Source: Trichoplusia ni (lineage: Eukaryota > Arthropoda > Insecta > Lepidoptera > Noctuidae). From it: a stretch of DNA of 64,000 nucleotides. Shown piece after piece: positions 34,401 to 44,431 of this stretch. The position numbers were made by a program, and so were the translations under genes. The stretch spans positions 744,001 to 808,000 of the forward strand of contig NC_039483.1 in the NCBI RefSeq assembly GCF_003590095.1, given 5' to 3'. Below the pieces are notes generated by a model. The model was not told where the DNA came from. It ran no database searches and saw only the letters and a program-made list of their open reading frames with translations. Position 1 is the stretch's first letter; each line of letters begins with the position of its first letter.

Positions 34401-37000
34401 TCATACGAGAGCAGACCGAGGGCGAGTACTCCGCGCTTGAACACGAGGGTGTGCCTGGTGAGTACTCTGTGACTGTAACCAAATCATTTCATCATCATCA
34501 TTCAGCCGAAAGACGTTCACAGCTCGACTTAGGCCATCCTCAAAAAGGGGGGTCTGCCATAGCCGCAAAGCTTCTTTTAAAAAAAAAAAACGACTCCCGC
34601 AGTAAGAAGCCGAGTGGTTGTGGACCAAACCCACAAAACGCGACTTTCGATCCCTGCGTACCGTACGAATAGCTTTTGTATGTTCCACGAATGCTTGTGC
34701 TCAGTCTGGGAGTCTTTGTCCATGTAACTTGAATGTTTGTCAAACCCCCTGCGATACAAGGATTAAATTTCTTAATGCGGGAGTCGTGTTTCTTTTTTTT
34801 TTTCAAGGTGTAATGATTTACTTACGCATATTTGTCGCTTATGATAAAGGGCTCCGATTGATTCCGAAAGTAGAGGCAATACCGACCAATAAAAGTTCAT
34901 TAGATCAAATTCATGAAAGATATTTAAATAAAAACAATCGTTGCAAAAAGTCACGTAAAATGGGCATTACAAGTTTCCTATTTTTCATATTATTTCTCCT
35001 TTCAAGGTGTCGTGGAGTGTTTGAAGATCATCACAGCGGCGAAGTCCGAGCGTATCGCTAAGTTCGCGTTCGACTACGCCGTTAAGATGGGCCGCAAGAA
35101 GGTGACCGCCGTACACAAGGCCAACATCATGAAGCTTGGCGATGGACTGTTCTTACGTAGTTGTGAAGAGGTATGGGGTTCAATGTGTATTAAATATTGG
35201 TTTAAATATATATTATGTTGATATAGGGTATATAGTATGATAGTAGAGTAGAGTATAGTATGATATAGGGTTTCTAAAATGAAGCGAATGTTGTTGAATC
35301 GAGCGCGTATGGATATATTTTTAATAATTTTTTTTAGTGCCTATTGCGCATATAAATGTATGATAATGTAGGTACATTATTTGATCTTTTTATATGATAA
35401 TATGATAGTACTTTTTTGTGTCTAAAAGGTGAAAACGGATTTTTACTAAGGCTTCGCTGTGTGACCGTCCGTCTGTTACCAGGCTGTATCTAATATACCG
35501 CGATAAACAGACTATAAAAAATATCAGAGATGATGTACATATTTCCGTAGATGCTATAACAACCAAATACTATAATAGAAATTGAGGATAAGCAGCGGTG
35601 GAAACGGTAAAAAAATGTTACAATCCTAATATTAAACCAACAATAATTAACAAAACCCCCTTTTAATTTCCAGATGGCGAAACTGTACCCCCGCATCCAA
35701 TTCGAGAAGATGATCGTGGACAACTGCACGATGCAGATGGTGTCGAACCCGAACCAGTTCGACGTGATGGTGACCCCCAACCTGTACGGCAACATCGTGG
35801 ACAACCTCGCCAGCGGCCTGGTGGGTGGCGCCGGTGTGGTTGCCGGAGCCTCGTATAGCGCCGAGTGCGCTGTGTTCGAACAGGTGAGCGGCGAGAACAG
35901 GACAAAAATATGGGTTAAAAAATGAATGTTGCCGAGATTTTGGCAGTGCACAACCTTTAAAAAACGAATAAACATCTAGACTGACGAAAAAATAAATAAA
36001 TATGATGTATCAAAACGTAATGACTGTGTGGATCAATATAGGTAATATGGGGAAAAATTAGGGGTTTCTCAATTTTTAAATCGAGTAATTATGTACCTAA
36101 ATGCAGCATCTTATTCACGTTTCGAATCACAATCGATAAAAAATGTACAAAACAAAAGAGTCATGTCATGTTCAAATCGGGTTTACGCATGTCTTAACAT
36201 TTAAAACACCGTTTTACCTAACCATTACCAAAAATATTGTACATCCTTAAACGTCGTGTCCCCACAGGGCGCCCGCCACATCTTCTCTGGCGCGGTGGGT
36301 AAGAACATCGCCAACCCCACGGCCATGCTGCTCTGCTCCGCCAACCTGCTGGCACACGTCAACCTGCACCCGTACTCCCGCCAGATCAAGAACGCCATCA
36401 ACAAGTACGTATTCATTTCATAATTAAATACTTTTTGCTAAGTCACCTTTTTTTAAAGCCTATTCAAACCATACCAGCTGAGTGATATTCCAAAGATCTG
36501 CAACCAGTTTACGTTGGTCCTGTGGGTCCTTGTAAGTTCTGAACTTGTGGACTAGGTCAGTCGAGCCAGTCAAATTATTGAAACACAATCGAACTCATTG
36601 TTGTGCTAGGGGAGCAAAAAATCTTGAAATCTAAAGTCTAGATAAACAATAAAATATGGCACTCAGTTTTTGCTTGTAACTTAGTATAATTGATCATTGT
36701 ACCTAAAATTACCACCTGTAACTACATTATGGAAGCAATAAAGTATTGAGTATTGAGGTATTTTACAAATCAAATTGTGTTAATGTTTCTGACCATTCAT
36801 GCCGATTCCCATTTAACTAATTAGCAACAAATTTCGCTGACAGACCGACCTGTTCGTTATAGTCGTGAGTTTTGCTCCAGTATTAATGTCACTTTTAAAC
36901 TTCCAGAGTTCTGACGGACGGCAAAGTAAGGACAAAGGACCTCGGAGGCCAGTCTACCACAAAAGACTTCACCAACGCAGTCATCCACTGCCTCGCCTAA
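28433..37000 (+). CDS. Isocitrate dehydrogenase [NAD] subunit beta, mitochondrial
   Basis: Nine coding exons join in phase: 28433-28474, 28903-28962 (or to 28995), 31835-31930, 33696-33812, 34250-34457, 35007-35170, 35674-35883, 36268-36404 and 36907-37000. The product is 375 or 386 residues; the family is usually about 380. The enzyme is the TCA-cycle heteromer that oxidises isocitrate to 2-oxoglutarate in the matrix; beta is a non-catalytic partner subunit. Marks: a basic N-terminus ([14 protein letters not shown]) fitting a mitochondrial transit peptide, [73 protein letters not shown], and [20 protein letters not shown]. Beta fits better than gamma or alpha by IAKFAFDYA and GARH...[12 protein letters not shown]. 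Intron 3 contains a P element and intron 5 contains SINE sequence. Confidence 0.95.
30655..30730. repeat. Foldback element in an isocitrate dehydrogenase intron
   Basis: GGTGGAAGGGAGACACAGG and GCGACCTCTCGCTTCCACTA are inverted arms of the foldback family, in the 2.8-kb intron 2. No other feature was seen in that intron. Confidence 0.6.
32031..33623 (+). mobile_element. P-superfamily transposon, internally deleted, with 8-bp target duplication
   Basis: The ends are inverted repeats: CAATGATGTTATA at 32031 and its exact complement ending at 33623, then a slightly diverged AAAGAGGTAGATA.GTTA motif just inside. CATGTAAG flanks it on both sides (32023-32030 and 33624-33631), the 8-bp duplication typical of P elements. 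The 1593-bp element carries the start of a THAP DNA-binding domain and the C-terminal part of the transposase; the middle is gone. It lies in the same orientation as the host gene, in intron 3 of the isocitrate dehydrogenase gene. Confidence 0.92.
32181..33150 (+). pseudogene. THAP-domain P-type transposase remnant
   Basis: The first exon starts at 32181 with MPSCVMRHC, the C-x4-C of a THAP zinc-binding domain, and stops at codon 27. The usual donor there seems lost (GCTTAAGTATT where GGTAAGTATT is expected; inference). An open frame from 32458 resumes with [14 protein letters not shown], which is THAP core, then jumps to C-terminal transposase sequence ([50 protein letters not shown], stop at 33150). 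The end of the THAP domain and nearly all of the catalytic region are missing. It is almost certainly not an active transposase; a truncated DNA-binding product is conceivable. Confidence 0.85.
34485..34580 (+). mobile_element. Retroelement fragment
   Basis: TTCATCATCATCATTCAGCC followed by ACGTTCACAGCTCGACTTAGGCC resembles the start of a dispersed lepidopteran retroelement. It lies directly before the next SINE copy, in intron 5 of the isocitrate dehydrogenase gene. Confidence 0.45.
34590..34805 (+). mobile_element. tRNA-derived SINE, second copy
   Basis: The same body as 5895-6125: an A-box remnant (GCCGAGTGGTTGTGG), a B-box remnant (TTTCGATCCC), then TGAATGTTTG, GATACAAGGATTAAATTTC and GCGGGAGTCG. 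Its ends carry inverted CGACTCCCGCA / TGCGGGAGTCG. Open frames across it are chance. Confidence 0.75.
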
Positions 37001-37242
37001 ACGACTAGTTTAACTAGTCAATAGTTTCCCATTGACTAGTTGCATAGTCAAGTTTCCCAATGACTAGTTACCTAGTGACATCCTGTAACATCAAACTAAA
37101 CATACCTAAGCGTAAATTATTTCTACTTAATTATATTTATTGTAACATCGATCTGTGAATCATAGTGAAATTAAATATACAATTCAGTATTTATTTTTAA
37201 GTATTTATGTAGATAAAATCTGTTGGAAATGTAAATACGAAA

Positions 37243-37248
37243 AATAAA
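37243..37248 (+). terminator. Poly(A) signal of isocitrate dehydrogenase beta
   Basis: AATAAA in AT-rich sequence about 245 nt after the stop codon, and about 360 bp before the convergent stop codon of the next gene. It is the best candidate in the 3' region. Confidence 0.55.
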
Positions 37249-37607
37249 AAGAGAAAATCAATGTATTCATGCAGTTTTATTTGTTGAATTTGAGTGTACT
37301 ATACCCACGCATTGCTCATGCCTTTGGCCGCCATTTTCGTGACGTCATTCGACAAAACATTTTTATCTTTTTTTTAATGCTACTTTTAAAGTCAGGATTA
37401 CGTCACGTTACCGTTAATATGCCAAAGTTCTAGAGCATCAGTAATTTGAGAGAATCAGAATGTCTAGTTGAGTCTCATTTCGAAAGTAATCTTCAACTTT
37501 TATACAATGGCAATACCTAGTAATCGATTTGATGAGTGTACTTTATATCGATTAATTAAATCGTAAATGTTTTTTCGATTATCGATACATTTATACATTG
37601 CTTTCGG

Positions 37608-39631
37608 CTAGAAGTGGTCTTCATGGTGATCGTGGTGTAAAGCTCTCGCAACCGCTAGTTTCGCTATTCTCTCTGAAATGTTGTATTTTAGGGCGTTTGG
37701 CGCCACCTGGAGGATAAACGTTAAAGTTAAAATACACAGTTAATTTCTACTTTCTGAGCATTCAATGAAATGACAGACGCAGGGCGAAGTTTAAAATAAA
37801 TATTTAAGAAGTATTGCCAGGCCAGCGGGATTGTCCAAAATAGTTACCGCGACACAGGGCAAAGCGGAGGAATATGGGTGGGTTTTATTCTCTCCGCCAA
37901 AGCGTGAGGAGTCATTTGACGAATGGGTACTTGTACATACCCATATAAAAAAAACTACTCTCGAACAAAAAGTTATAAAGTAAAATTGAAACAACTCAAT
38001 TAACTCAAACACATTTAAAGTATGTACCGAAAAAAAAATGTTTTACATGTACTGTATTTCGTTAGCCATAACAGTTTTCCAACTAACCTTTCCTGGTTTC
38101 CTGTACCATTCCTCCTGTGATTGCCTCCTGTAGCATTTGAAGGTGGGCATTTTGGCCATAGTCTTGATCCGTGGTAATAGTTCTTCTAACGGCTTGGATT
38201 TACCTCGCTGAAACACGAAACATTTTGAATAAAATCAATTTGGTAACATGAGCATAACTTTTTTAACGACTCCCGCATCTTTGTGCCACAGGGGTTTCGT
38301 AAACATACAATGTTAGGGTACAATGGCGGTCTTATCGCTAAAAGCGATATCTTCCAGACAACCTTTGGATGGGCAGGAAAATTATCAGTATAATATATAC
38401 AGAGGTAGATCATGGTGTACTATTTTTAAAAACATATAAATGTATACACAAACATACATAAAACAGATATAAGAAATAAAATGAATGAATGAATGCGGTT
38501 GTGTTAAGGACAACTATAATTGTAACAATGATCATCTTTTTACATTTTACATAATAATAATTTCAATTGCTGATCCATTTACTTATATGTTATAACTTAC
38601 AGTTCTTAAAAAACGTTATTCTGTTACTTATTTCAATAACGCTTTGCAATAGACGCTGAATAATTTTGAACTCACTTACTCATTGATAAAGAACAATTTA
38701 CCTTAATCGGCGGCGGGGGGTACACCTTCTTTTTCATGGCTATTTGGCTAATATACTCCATGTGCCGCTTCCACTCTGAATCCGACCAGCCCTTCTTCCT
38801 TCTTAAGTTGGTCTCCTGTTTCTTGAGGTCTACTACACAGTCGGCTAGCTTCGTATATATCGTGGCGTTAGATGCCTCAATTGTGCGATCGACACGCTCC
38901 AGTCGCTCTTGACTAAACTTATTTTTGTATGTCCTTTTCAAGATTATTAAACGTCTAGAACATAATGCGCACTCGCTAAATGCTTCTTCGCAATGCGCTA
39001 ACAGGCGCGTTGATTATGCTTTTTCCTTAAGTGGCATAATTTTTATAATTAGGGATGTATATTATAGGTAGTAACTAGTCTAAATATCTGTGAACGCTCA
39101 TAATGCAAGATGTACATACAAAAAACAAACGTAAGCATATTTGCGGTATTTTTAACCGACTTCAAAACGGAGGAGTTGTAGTTTGTCTGTTTACGGTTTT
39201 TATTATGTTTGTTACCTCAGAAGTTAGGACTAAATAGACCGATTTCCGACCAATTTCATCAAGTTTGGCTCAGCAGTTTTTTATTTGAAGTCGGTTGTTG
39301 AATCAGTGTAATTGATTTGGCTATGATTGAGCTTAATAAATCAAATGATAACCATCGGAGCGAAGTAAAGTAATAATTACATAGATGTTAATCAATTTGT
39401 TGTAAATCTTGGTAAATCATCCTACCTTAGAAACGGCCAAGCTATATCACTATTTTTGTGGCAAAGACGTCCGGATATGGCAGACTTCCTGGTTCCAGAC
39501 AACTTACTCACTTCGGGCATGCCTTCACCTAACTCCACAAAATACTTTCTCGGCGCGCTCAGCAAGTTTAACCTCTTTGGTATTTTGTACGGAAACGTGG
39601 CTGTGGGCGGTTCATATTTGACCGGAGACAT
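37608..39631 (-). CDS. THEG-repeat-like protein, copy 1 (probable sperm protein)
   Basis: Four exons in phase, 39631-39426, 38954-38702, 38207-38088 and 37706-37608, give 225 residues. Short repeats of the form R-x3-[LIM]-[SA]-x-P are visible: RLNLLSAPRKY (residues ~19-29), NSDIAWPFLR at the exon 1/2 border, RIKTMAKMPTF (exon 3) and RIAKLAVARAL (exon 4). A Lys/Arg-rich helical segment lies in exon 2 (SQERLERVDRTIEASNATIY). This pattern resembles the testicular haploid expressed gene (THEG/SPMAP2) repeat of sperm-flagellum proteins; that link is by pattern only. The gene structure is firm because the downstream paralogue has the same exon borders and phases. The C-terminus is His/Asp-rich (ARALHHDHHEDHF). 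Confidence 0.8.
38262..38335 (-). mobile_element. SINE 3' fragment
   Basis: CGACTCCCGCAT...GGGGTTTCGTAAACAT is the reversed 3' part of the SINE at 5895-6125, in an intron of the THEG-like copy 1. Confidence 0.5.
39151..39297. mobile_element. Short element with ACCGACTTCAAA ends
   Basis: TTTAACCGACTTCAAAACGG at the left and TATTTGAAGTCGGTTG at the right are inverted, 147 bp overall. A longer relative lies at 52797-53195. It sits in intron 1 of THEG-like copy 1. Confidence 0.6.
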
Positions 39632-40292
39632 CGTCGCTAGCTGTTAAGAGAGTTACACAAAGATGGGATACGGGTATTCAGGCATTACATGGTTATTTTA
39701 AACTTCTATTTCACTTTATTTCTCCTCTCTCGAGTTTGTGCCATGACTGACAGACGAATATGTTTATTTTGACGGCGAGTCCCTGACATTTTGTTTAGTT
39801 CTTAAAACTTCCGAAAGGTTTCCGTTTGTGAGACGGATCTTTTTGATACACAATCACACCTACAAGAATGCAGCTACTTTTGGCTCCATTCGGCTTGAAC
39901 TTATGGAATTCATTTGGTTGCCATAAAAGAAGATAAGAGGCTACATGTTGGTCACAGACCCTTATTCATAAAGTTTCCTGCACTTCTAGCATCAGAAAAG
40001 CTTTCAGACCGATACTTAGAAGATTTTACCAAATACATAAATCCTGTATTGCAGCTTCTTAACAGAAAAATGCAATTTATACCTACCTTATGTCGTTATC
40101 ATTGAGTTCAAATCGAAAAACCTGGGTAGTGGGTACTATAAATAAAAATGCTCACGGACAGTGCGTGTGTTTATTTAAATTTTTACGTCACTAAACTACT
40201 ATGTAATGTTTTAAAAGACTATACTATTACTACATGCTTCACATTCATAAGGCTGGTGTGTTGTGTTGGTCGTTCCGTGGGTTTGTGGTGGT
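39632..40292. other. Intergenic between the two THEG-like genes
   Basis: This holds the promoter side of copy 1 and the 3' flank of copy 2. No exon, RNA gene or clear repeat was seen. Confidence 0.5.
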
Positions 40293-42073
40293 TTAATCCT
40301 GCGGCTGTAAATTTCTCGGAGCGGCTAGCTTTTTAGTCCTTTCTGTCAGTACGTATTTCAATGCACTTGGAGCGACCTGAGAAGCAAAATAATAGTATTT
40401 AATGTGATTAAATTATTTATTCTGCAAGTCGTTTATGTACGGTCTGTTTTGAGATACACATTAATTTTAGGGCATAAAGAAAGAAAAGTAAGTATGAAAA
40501 AAGATGTCCGATCTCAGACTTGAGATATGGTTTCATGAGAATCGGTCAAGCCATTTCGGAGGAGTTTAATATCGTACATCGTGGCACGAGAATTTTATGT
40601 ATTAGATACACTTTTCTTTGGGCTCAATGCCTAGACATTTCCTCTGACTACCACAAGAATAAACGTCGAAACAAACTCGAGGATCACTGTTCCTTTTTAA
40701 GTACAGATACAAAAAGAACAAAGAAGGTTGTTACGAACCTTTTCAGGGTTTCTGTACCAGTTCTCTTGCGACATCCTCTTGTAGCACTTGAAGTCAGGCC
40801 GTGATGCCATCGCCGTGATGCGAGGCATTAGCACTTCCAGGGGCACTGACTTGCCTCTCTGAAATGAGACAGTTTTTATTAGAAAAGAGGTTTGGAGACC
40901 ATGCGGAACTTGAACATATGCTTAAGCTAGTTACTTGGTGTCGACTAGCAAAAGTGCATGAAGGGAATATTGAAGAAGAGTTTAAGAATCAGTCAATGGT
41001 AGGTAATGCGTTTTGCTAATAATTGCCACTGGTATTGAAAGATTTTATCATTTTTTTCATACACACAGACAAGGTAATTAGTAATTCCGTGCATGGTAAT
41101 GGCAGCTATTACAAAATCAACAAGTAGGTAAGGACTGTAAGCAACACTTAAAGCATATCTGATATCAGTGATATCCAAATGAATATAAAGTGTCACTATC
41201 AATATTTGGTTATACAAACAAATTTATACCTTAACAGGAGGCGGTTTAAACTCCTTTTTGGGCGCAGCTACTTGTCCTATATAATCCATATGTTTCTTCC
41301 ACTCGCTTTCCGTCCAGCCGCGCTTTTTCTTGACTTCTTTAGCGTCTTGTTTCTTGAGATCTATCACACAGTTCGCAAGTTTGGTATAAAGTGTGGCGTT
41401 GGCGAACTCAATCATACGATCGATGCGCTCAAGGCGTTCGCTGCTGAATCTGTTCTTGTATTGCTTCTTTATTATCACTAAACGCCTGATAAAATTAAAA
41501 ACGATTATATCACTACATGTCTAGCAGTAACAAGGTGGTAAAAAGTTGTAAACATTGACATGCGTTTTGGCTCAAAATTCTTATTAGGTACATTGTGTAA
41601 CTAGGAGGTTTAAACATAATAACTGTCGGACTGAGACTGGTTAGACACGTCAGGACTCTAGCTGTGTTACAACACGGATGGGCAATCCGGGTACATAGCA
41701 GCATCCAGTTGTTACATAGGCCTCACAAAAAAAAATTAAAGATCCCTGTTCCCAAGTTTTAAACAGAGAAAACATAACCACTCATTTCATCCAATGATAT
41801 TGTTAAACTTCGACGGCTCACTGACACTATTTCTCATAGTTCCATATCCCTGACTTCAACCTTCACTCACCGTATCCAGGGCCAAGCTATATCATTGACT
41901 CGATCGGAAGTGGTCCCCGCGAGCGCTGACTTCCTGATGCCGGTGGGAGTGTACGCCGGCATGCCCTCCATGGTCTCATAGCAGTACCGGCGAGGCACGC
42001 TAAGGGCATTCAACCTCCTAGTAATCTTATATGGAAAGGTGTTTGTCGGCAGATCGTATTTAAGTTTCGCCAT
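40293..42073 (-). CDS. THEG-repeat-like protein, copy 2 (probable sperm protein)
   Basis: Four exons in phase, 42073-41871, 41485-41230, 40858-40739 and 40376-40293, give 220 residues. It is homologous to copy 1 along its whole length with the same intron positions: exon 1 TFPYKITRRLNALSVPRRY and NDIAWPWIR, exon 2 SSERLERIDRMIEFANATLY and GWTESEWKKHMDYIGQ, exon 3 RGKSVPLEVLMPRITAMASR, exon 4 ALKYVLTERTKKLAAPRNLQ. Repeats RLNALSVPRRY, RITAMASRPDF and RTKKLAAPRNL fit a THEG-like pattern. The two genes are a head-to-tail tandem duplicate on the same strand. Copy 2 lacks the His-rich tail of copy 1. Testis expression is expected from the family, not seen. Confidence 0.82.
40527..40615 (-). mobile_element. 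Fragment of a dispersed Helitron-like repeat
   Basis: On the minus strand it reads 'AAACTCCTCCGAAATGGCTTGACCGATTCTCATGA', written here in pieces: AAACTCCTCCGAAATGG then CTTGACCGATTCTCATGA. This is text shared with 22225-22300 and typical of dispersed lepidopteran repeats. It lies in the last intron of THEG-like copy 2. Confidence 0.45.
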
Positions 42074-44431
42074 TTTGATAGCTAGCCGGTCAGAGAGAGT
42101 TACATTTGTGTTTTGTGGTTAGGATTACATTTTTATTTATTACAGACTATTTATTGTTACGTAACATTAGTTGGACATTACAGCGCACTGTGTTAGGTGT
42201 GACGTTGGATGCCGTGTTTTGACGTAGGCGTTTTTTTATTTTTTTTTTGTTTTATGAAAAGGTTGTATCTGTAGAGGTTCTATATGGGTTCGAGGTTGCA
42301 AATGCCACACAAACCATCGATTTCTGTTTGTATCTCTTATGTTTTACTTAATATCCTAATGCAAAGAACCACAGGTCTAACTTTTAGAGGCCTAGTCGAG
42401 AACTTTTAAATGTGTGGGACCATTATTATTACTGCTATTTCTATTCGGCACAGTGACGAATGCTTAGTCGGTTTTCATGAATAAATTTGCTAAATATAAA
42501 TTATACACAACGTCGTTTTATAAACGCCATGTTTTATAACATTCTAGTGCATTGCGGCTTCTTCAAAATCATAACACATAACTATATGGTAATATTCTCA
42601 TTATCAAAACATCCCTAACACTTGAACGAGAAAAGGCTAAGTTGAGATAGTTTTGAAGACAGAAGTGACAGAAATAAAACAACACATATCTTCATGGAAA
42701 ACGTTTGTATTAGATTCTTAATACAATATCGATCTCATATAACTTAACGCAATACTGTTCTCAAAACAAACATTTCATTCTTACATCACATCTGTTTCAC
42801 CTATAAACGAGTTGTGAATCACCATAAACCAATGGAGACCTTACATGTTATAAAAAAAGCAAAAAAATAAGAAAATATTTATGCATTACCAAACTAATAA
42901 GTCACAAACACTTCTACTAAAATGTTGCCAGAATCTTGTACCATTTATGTGCTTTCGTTAACACAAATGCAAATTGTTTAAAATGCTTTTAATGGCAGTA
43001 GTAGTAAGACAAATCAGATTCAATCCAGATCAAGGTTCAAAATTACTACTCTAGTTTTTTTAATCTGGCAACATTGAATATTCAAGCGGTATAATGCAAA
43101 GTACGCCTTAACCAAGGTGATAGATAATATTGCAGAAATTAAAATCATAAAATAAAAGCTTTGAGTTACGTACAATTTTATAGGTGAAATCCAATCTTTA
43201 TGTGTAAGTTATTAAAGATAGGCACACATTATTTACTTTAGAAATACATCAATTTATTTGTTCTTCATGTTCAACTATTTTTTTATAAAAAAAGTCAACA
43301 ATGTGTGCCACTTCTTTAACCAATTAATGTATGGCGCCAAAACATATGAAGGCCCATACAATCAAATAAATATTAAATTTAAAAGTTCTTCTCAAAATGC
43401 ATAACAATGCTTCATAATTTTCAAAAAACAGTTACAGTGGATAAAAGCACCCAAAATTAATAACAAGTTTCAAGATATATAAGAATACTAGCTGCGCCCC
43501 GTTGTGTTACCCACGGACAAAAACTACAAGTATAGTAGATTTCAAAATTCTACCAAAAATACGTATTACAAGATCTCTTATTATTTGTATATGGCAAGAT
43601 ATGTTTACACAATTGCTTCACTGGTAACATTATTTTAATAAAAGTTTATTAAAATATAATATTACTTATTATTCTATAAGGTGTCTTTATAAAGATTCGT
43701 ACATTGTTTTGTATTATTACCGAGCTTTATCAAACTGAGTTTACCATTGGTTTTCAAATTTCTGTCTCCATATCTAATTTAATCACTTTATTGTCTATCA
43801 TTCCTTAAAACAACATATTAATATTGAATAACATATACCAATTATAATATCATTTAATGAAAGGGACGTTGACTGCATTTTCACATCCTCTAAAAGGTTT
43901 CATAATCCCATTTTGCATAATAAATAATTTCATTTCAACATATTAGACTCTTATTTACGTATTCAAATACTTGTAACGATTTTTAAATATCATATGACGT
44001 CACTAACCGATACAAACAAAACAGCCAGTTTAATACGCGACATTACGAAAAGCTCGGCGCAGAGGTCGCCACAAGCACTTACAGTAAACAAATCGCCATA
44101 TTTCACAATCTCGTATGTCTATCGTACCGAAATATTTAAATGTAAAGTATGTAGTATTCACTATTCTGTCAAGCTATATTAGCATTTTCATTACCTTTGT
44201 AAATAACTATACATTATGGCATCCTACGTCATTTAAAAGTGTCTGATCAGCGGCCTATATTACTCCAAACCGCCATTACTGTATGTGCTAGTGTTGCACT
44301 CTGGTGATTTAACATTGCAGTAAATTATCCCCTATCAAAAACGGTCAACATCCCCGATTACAGAAAACATATTTCATCATTAAAAAAACTTAACAAATCC
44401 AACAATAAATAAAGTAATCTTGTAATACGTA
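42074..44431. other. Intergenic and probable SLC10-like 3' UTR
   Basis: AT-rich, with no open exon seen. The right part should contain the 3' UTR of the SLC10-like gene (minus strand); TTTATT (AATAAA on the gene strand) occurs around 43254, and its true end is unclear. A reversed Helitron-like 3' end is at 43497-43565. The left part is the upstream side of THEG-like copy 2. Confidence 0.4.
43497..43565 (-). mobile_element. 3' end of a Helitron-like element
   Basis: ACTAGCTGCGCCCCGTTGTG.. is the reverse of the '..GGGGCGCAGCTAGT' end, matching the CTAG-ending, GC-rich-hairpin terminus at about 59950-59978. Confidence 0.45.

Noticed and set aside
34304..35061. Frames of 122 and 147 codons inside the isocitrate dehydrogenase gene
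   Set aside because: They are exon sequence read through into a SINE-bearing intron; splice sites explain the true exons.
37791..38012. 73-codon minus-strand frame and a neighbouring TPHALAERIKPTHIPPL reading as a THEG exon
   Set aside because: The paralogue has exon 3 joined directly to the VAPxALKY exon with matching phase, so no extra exon is needed; no good splice borders were seen.
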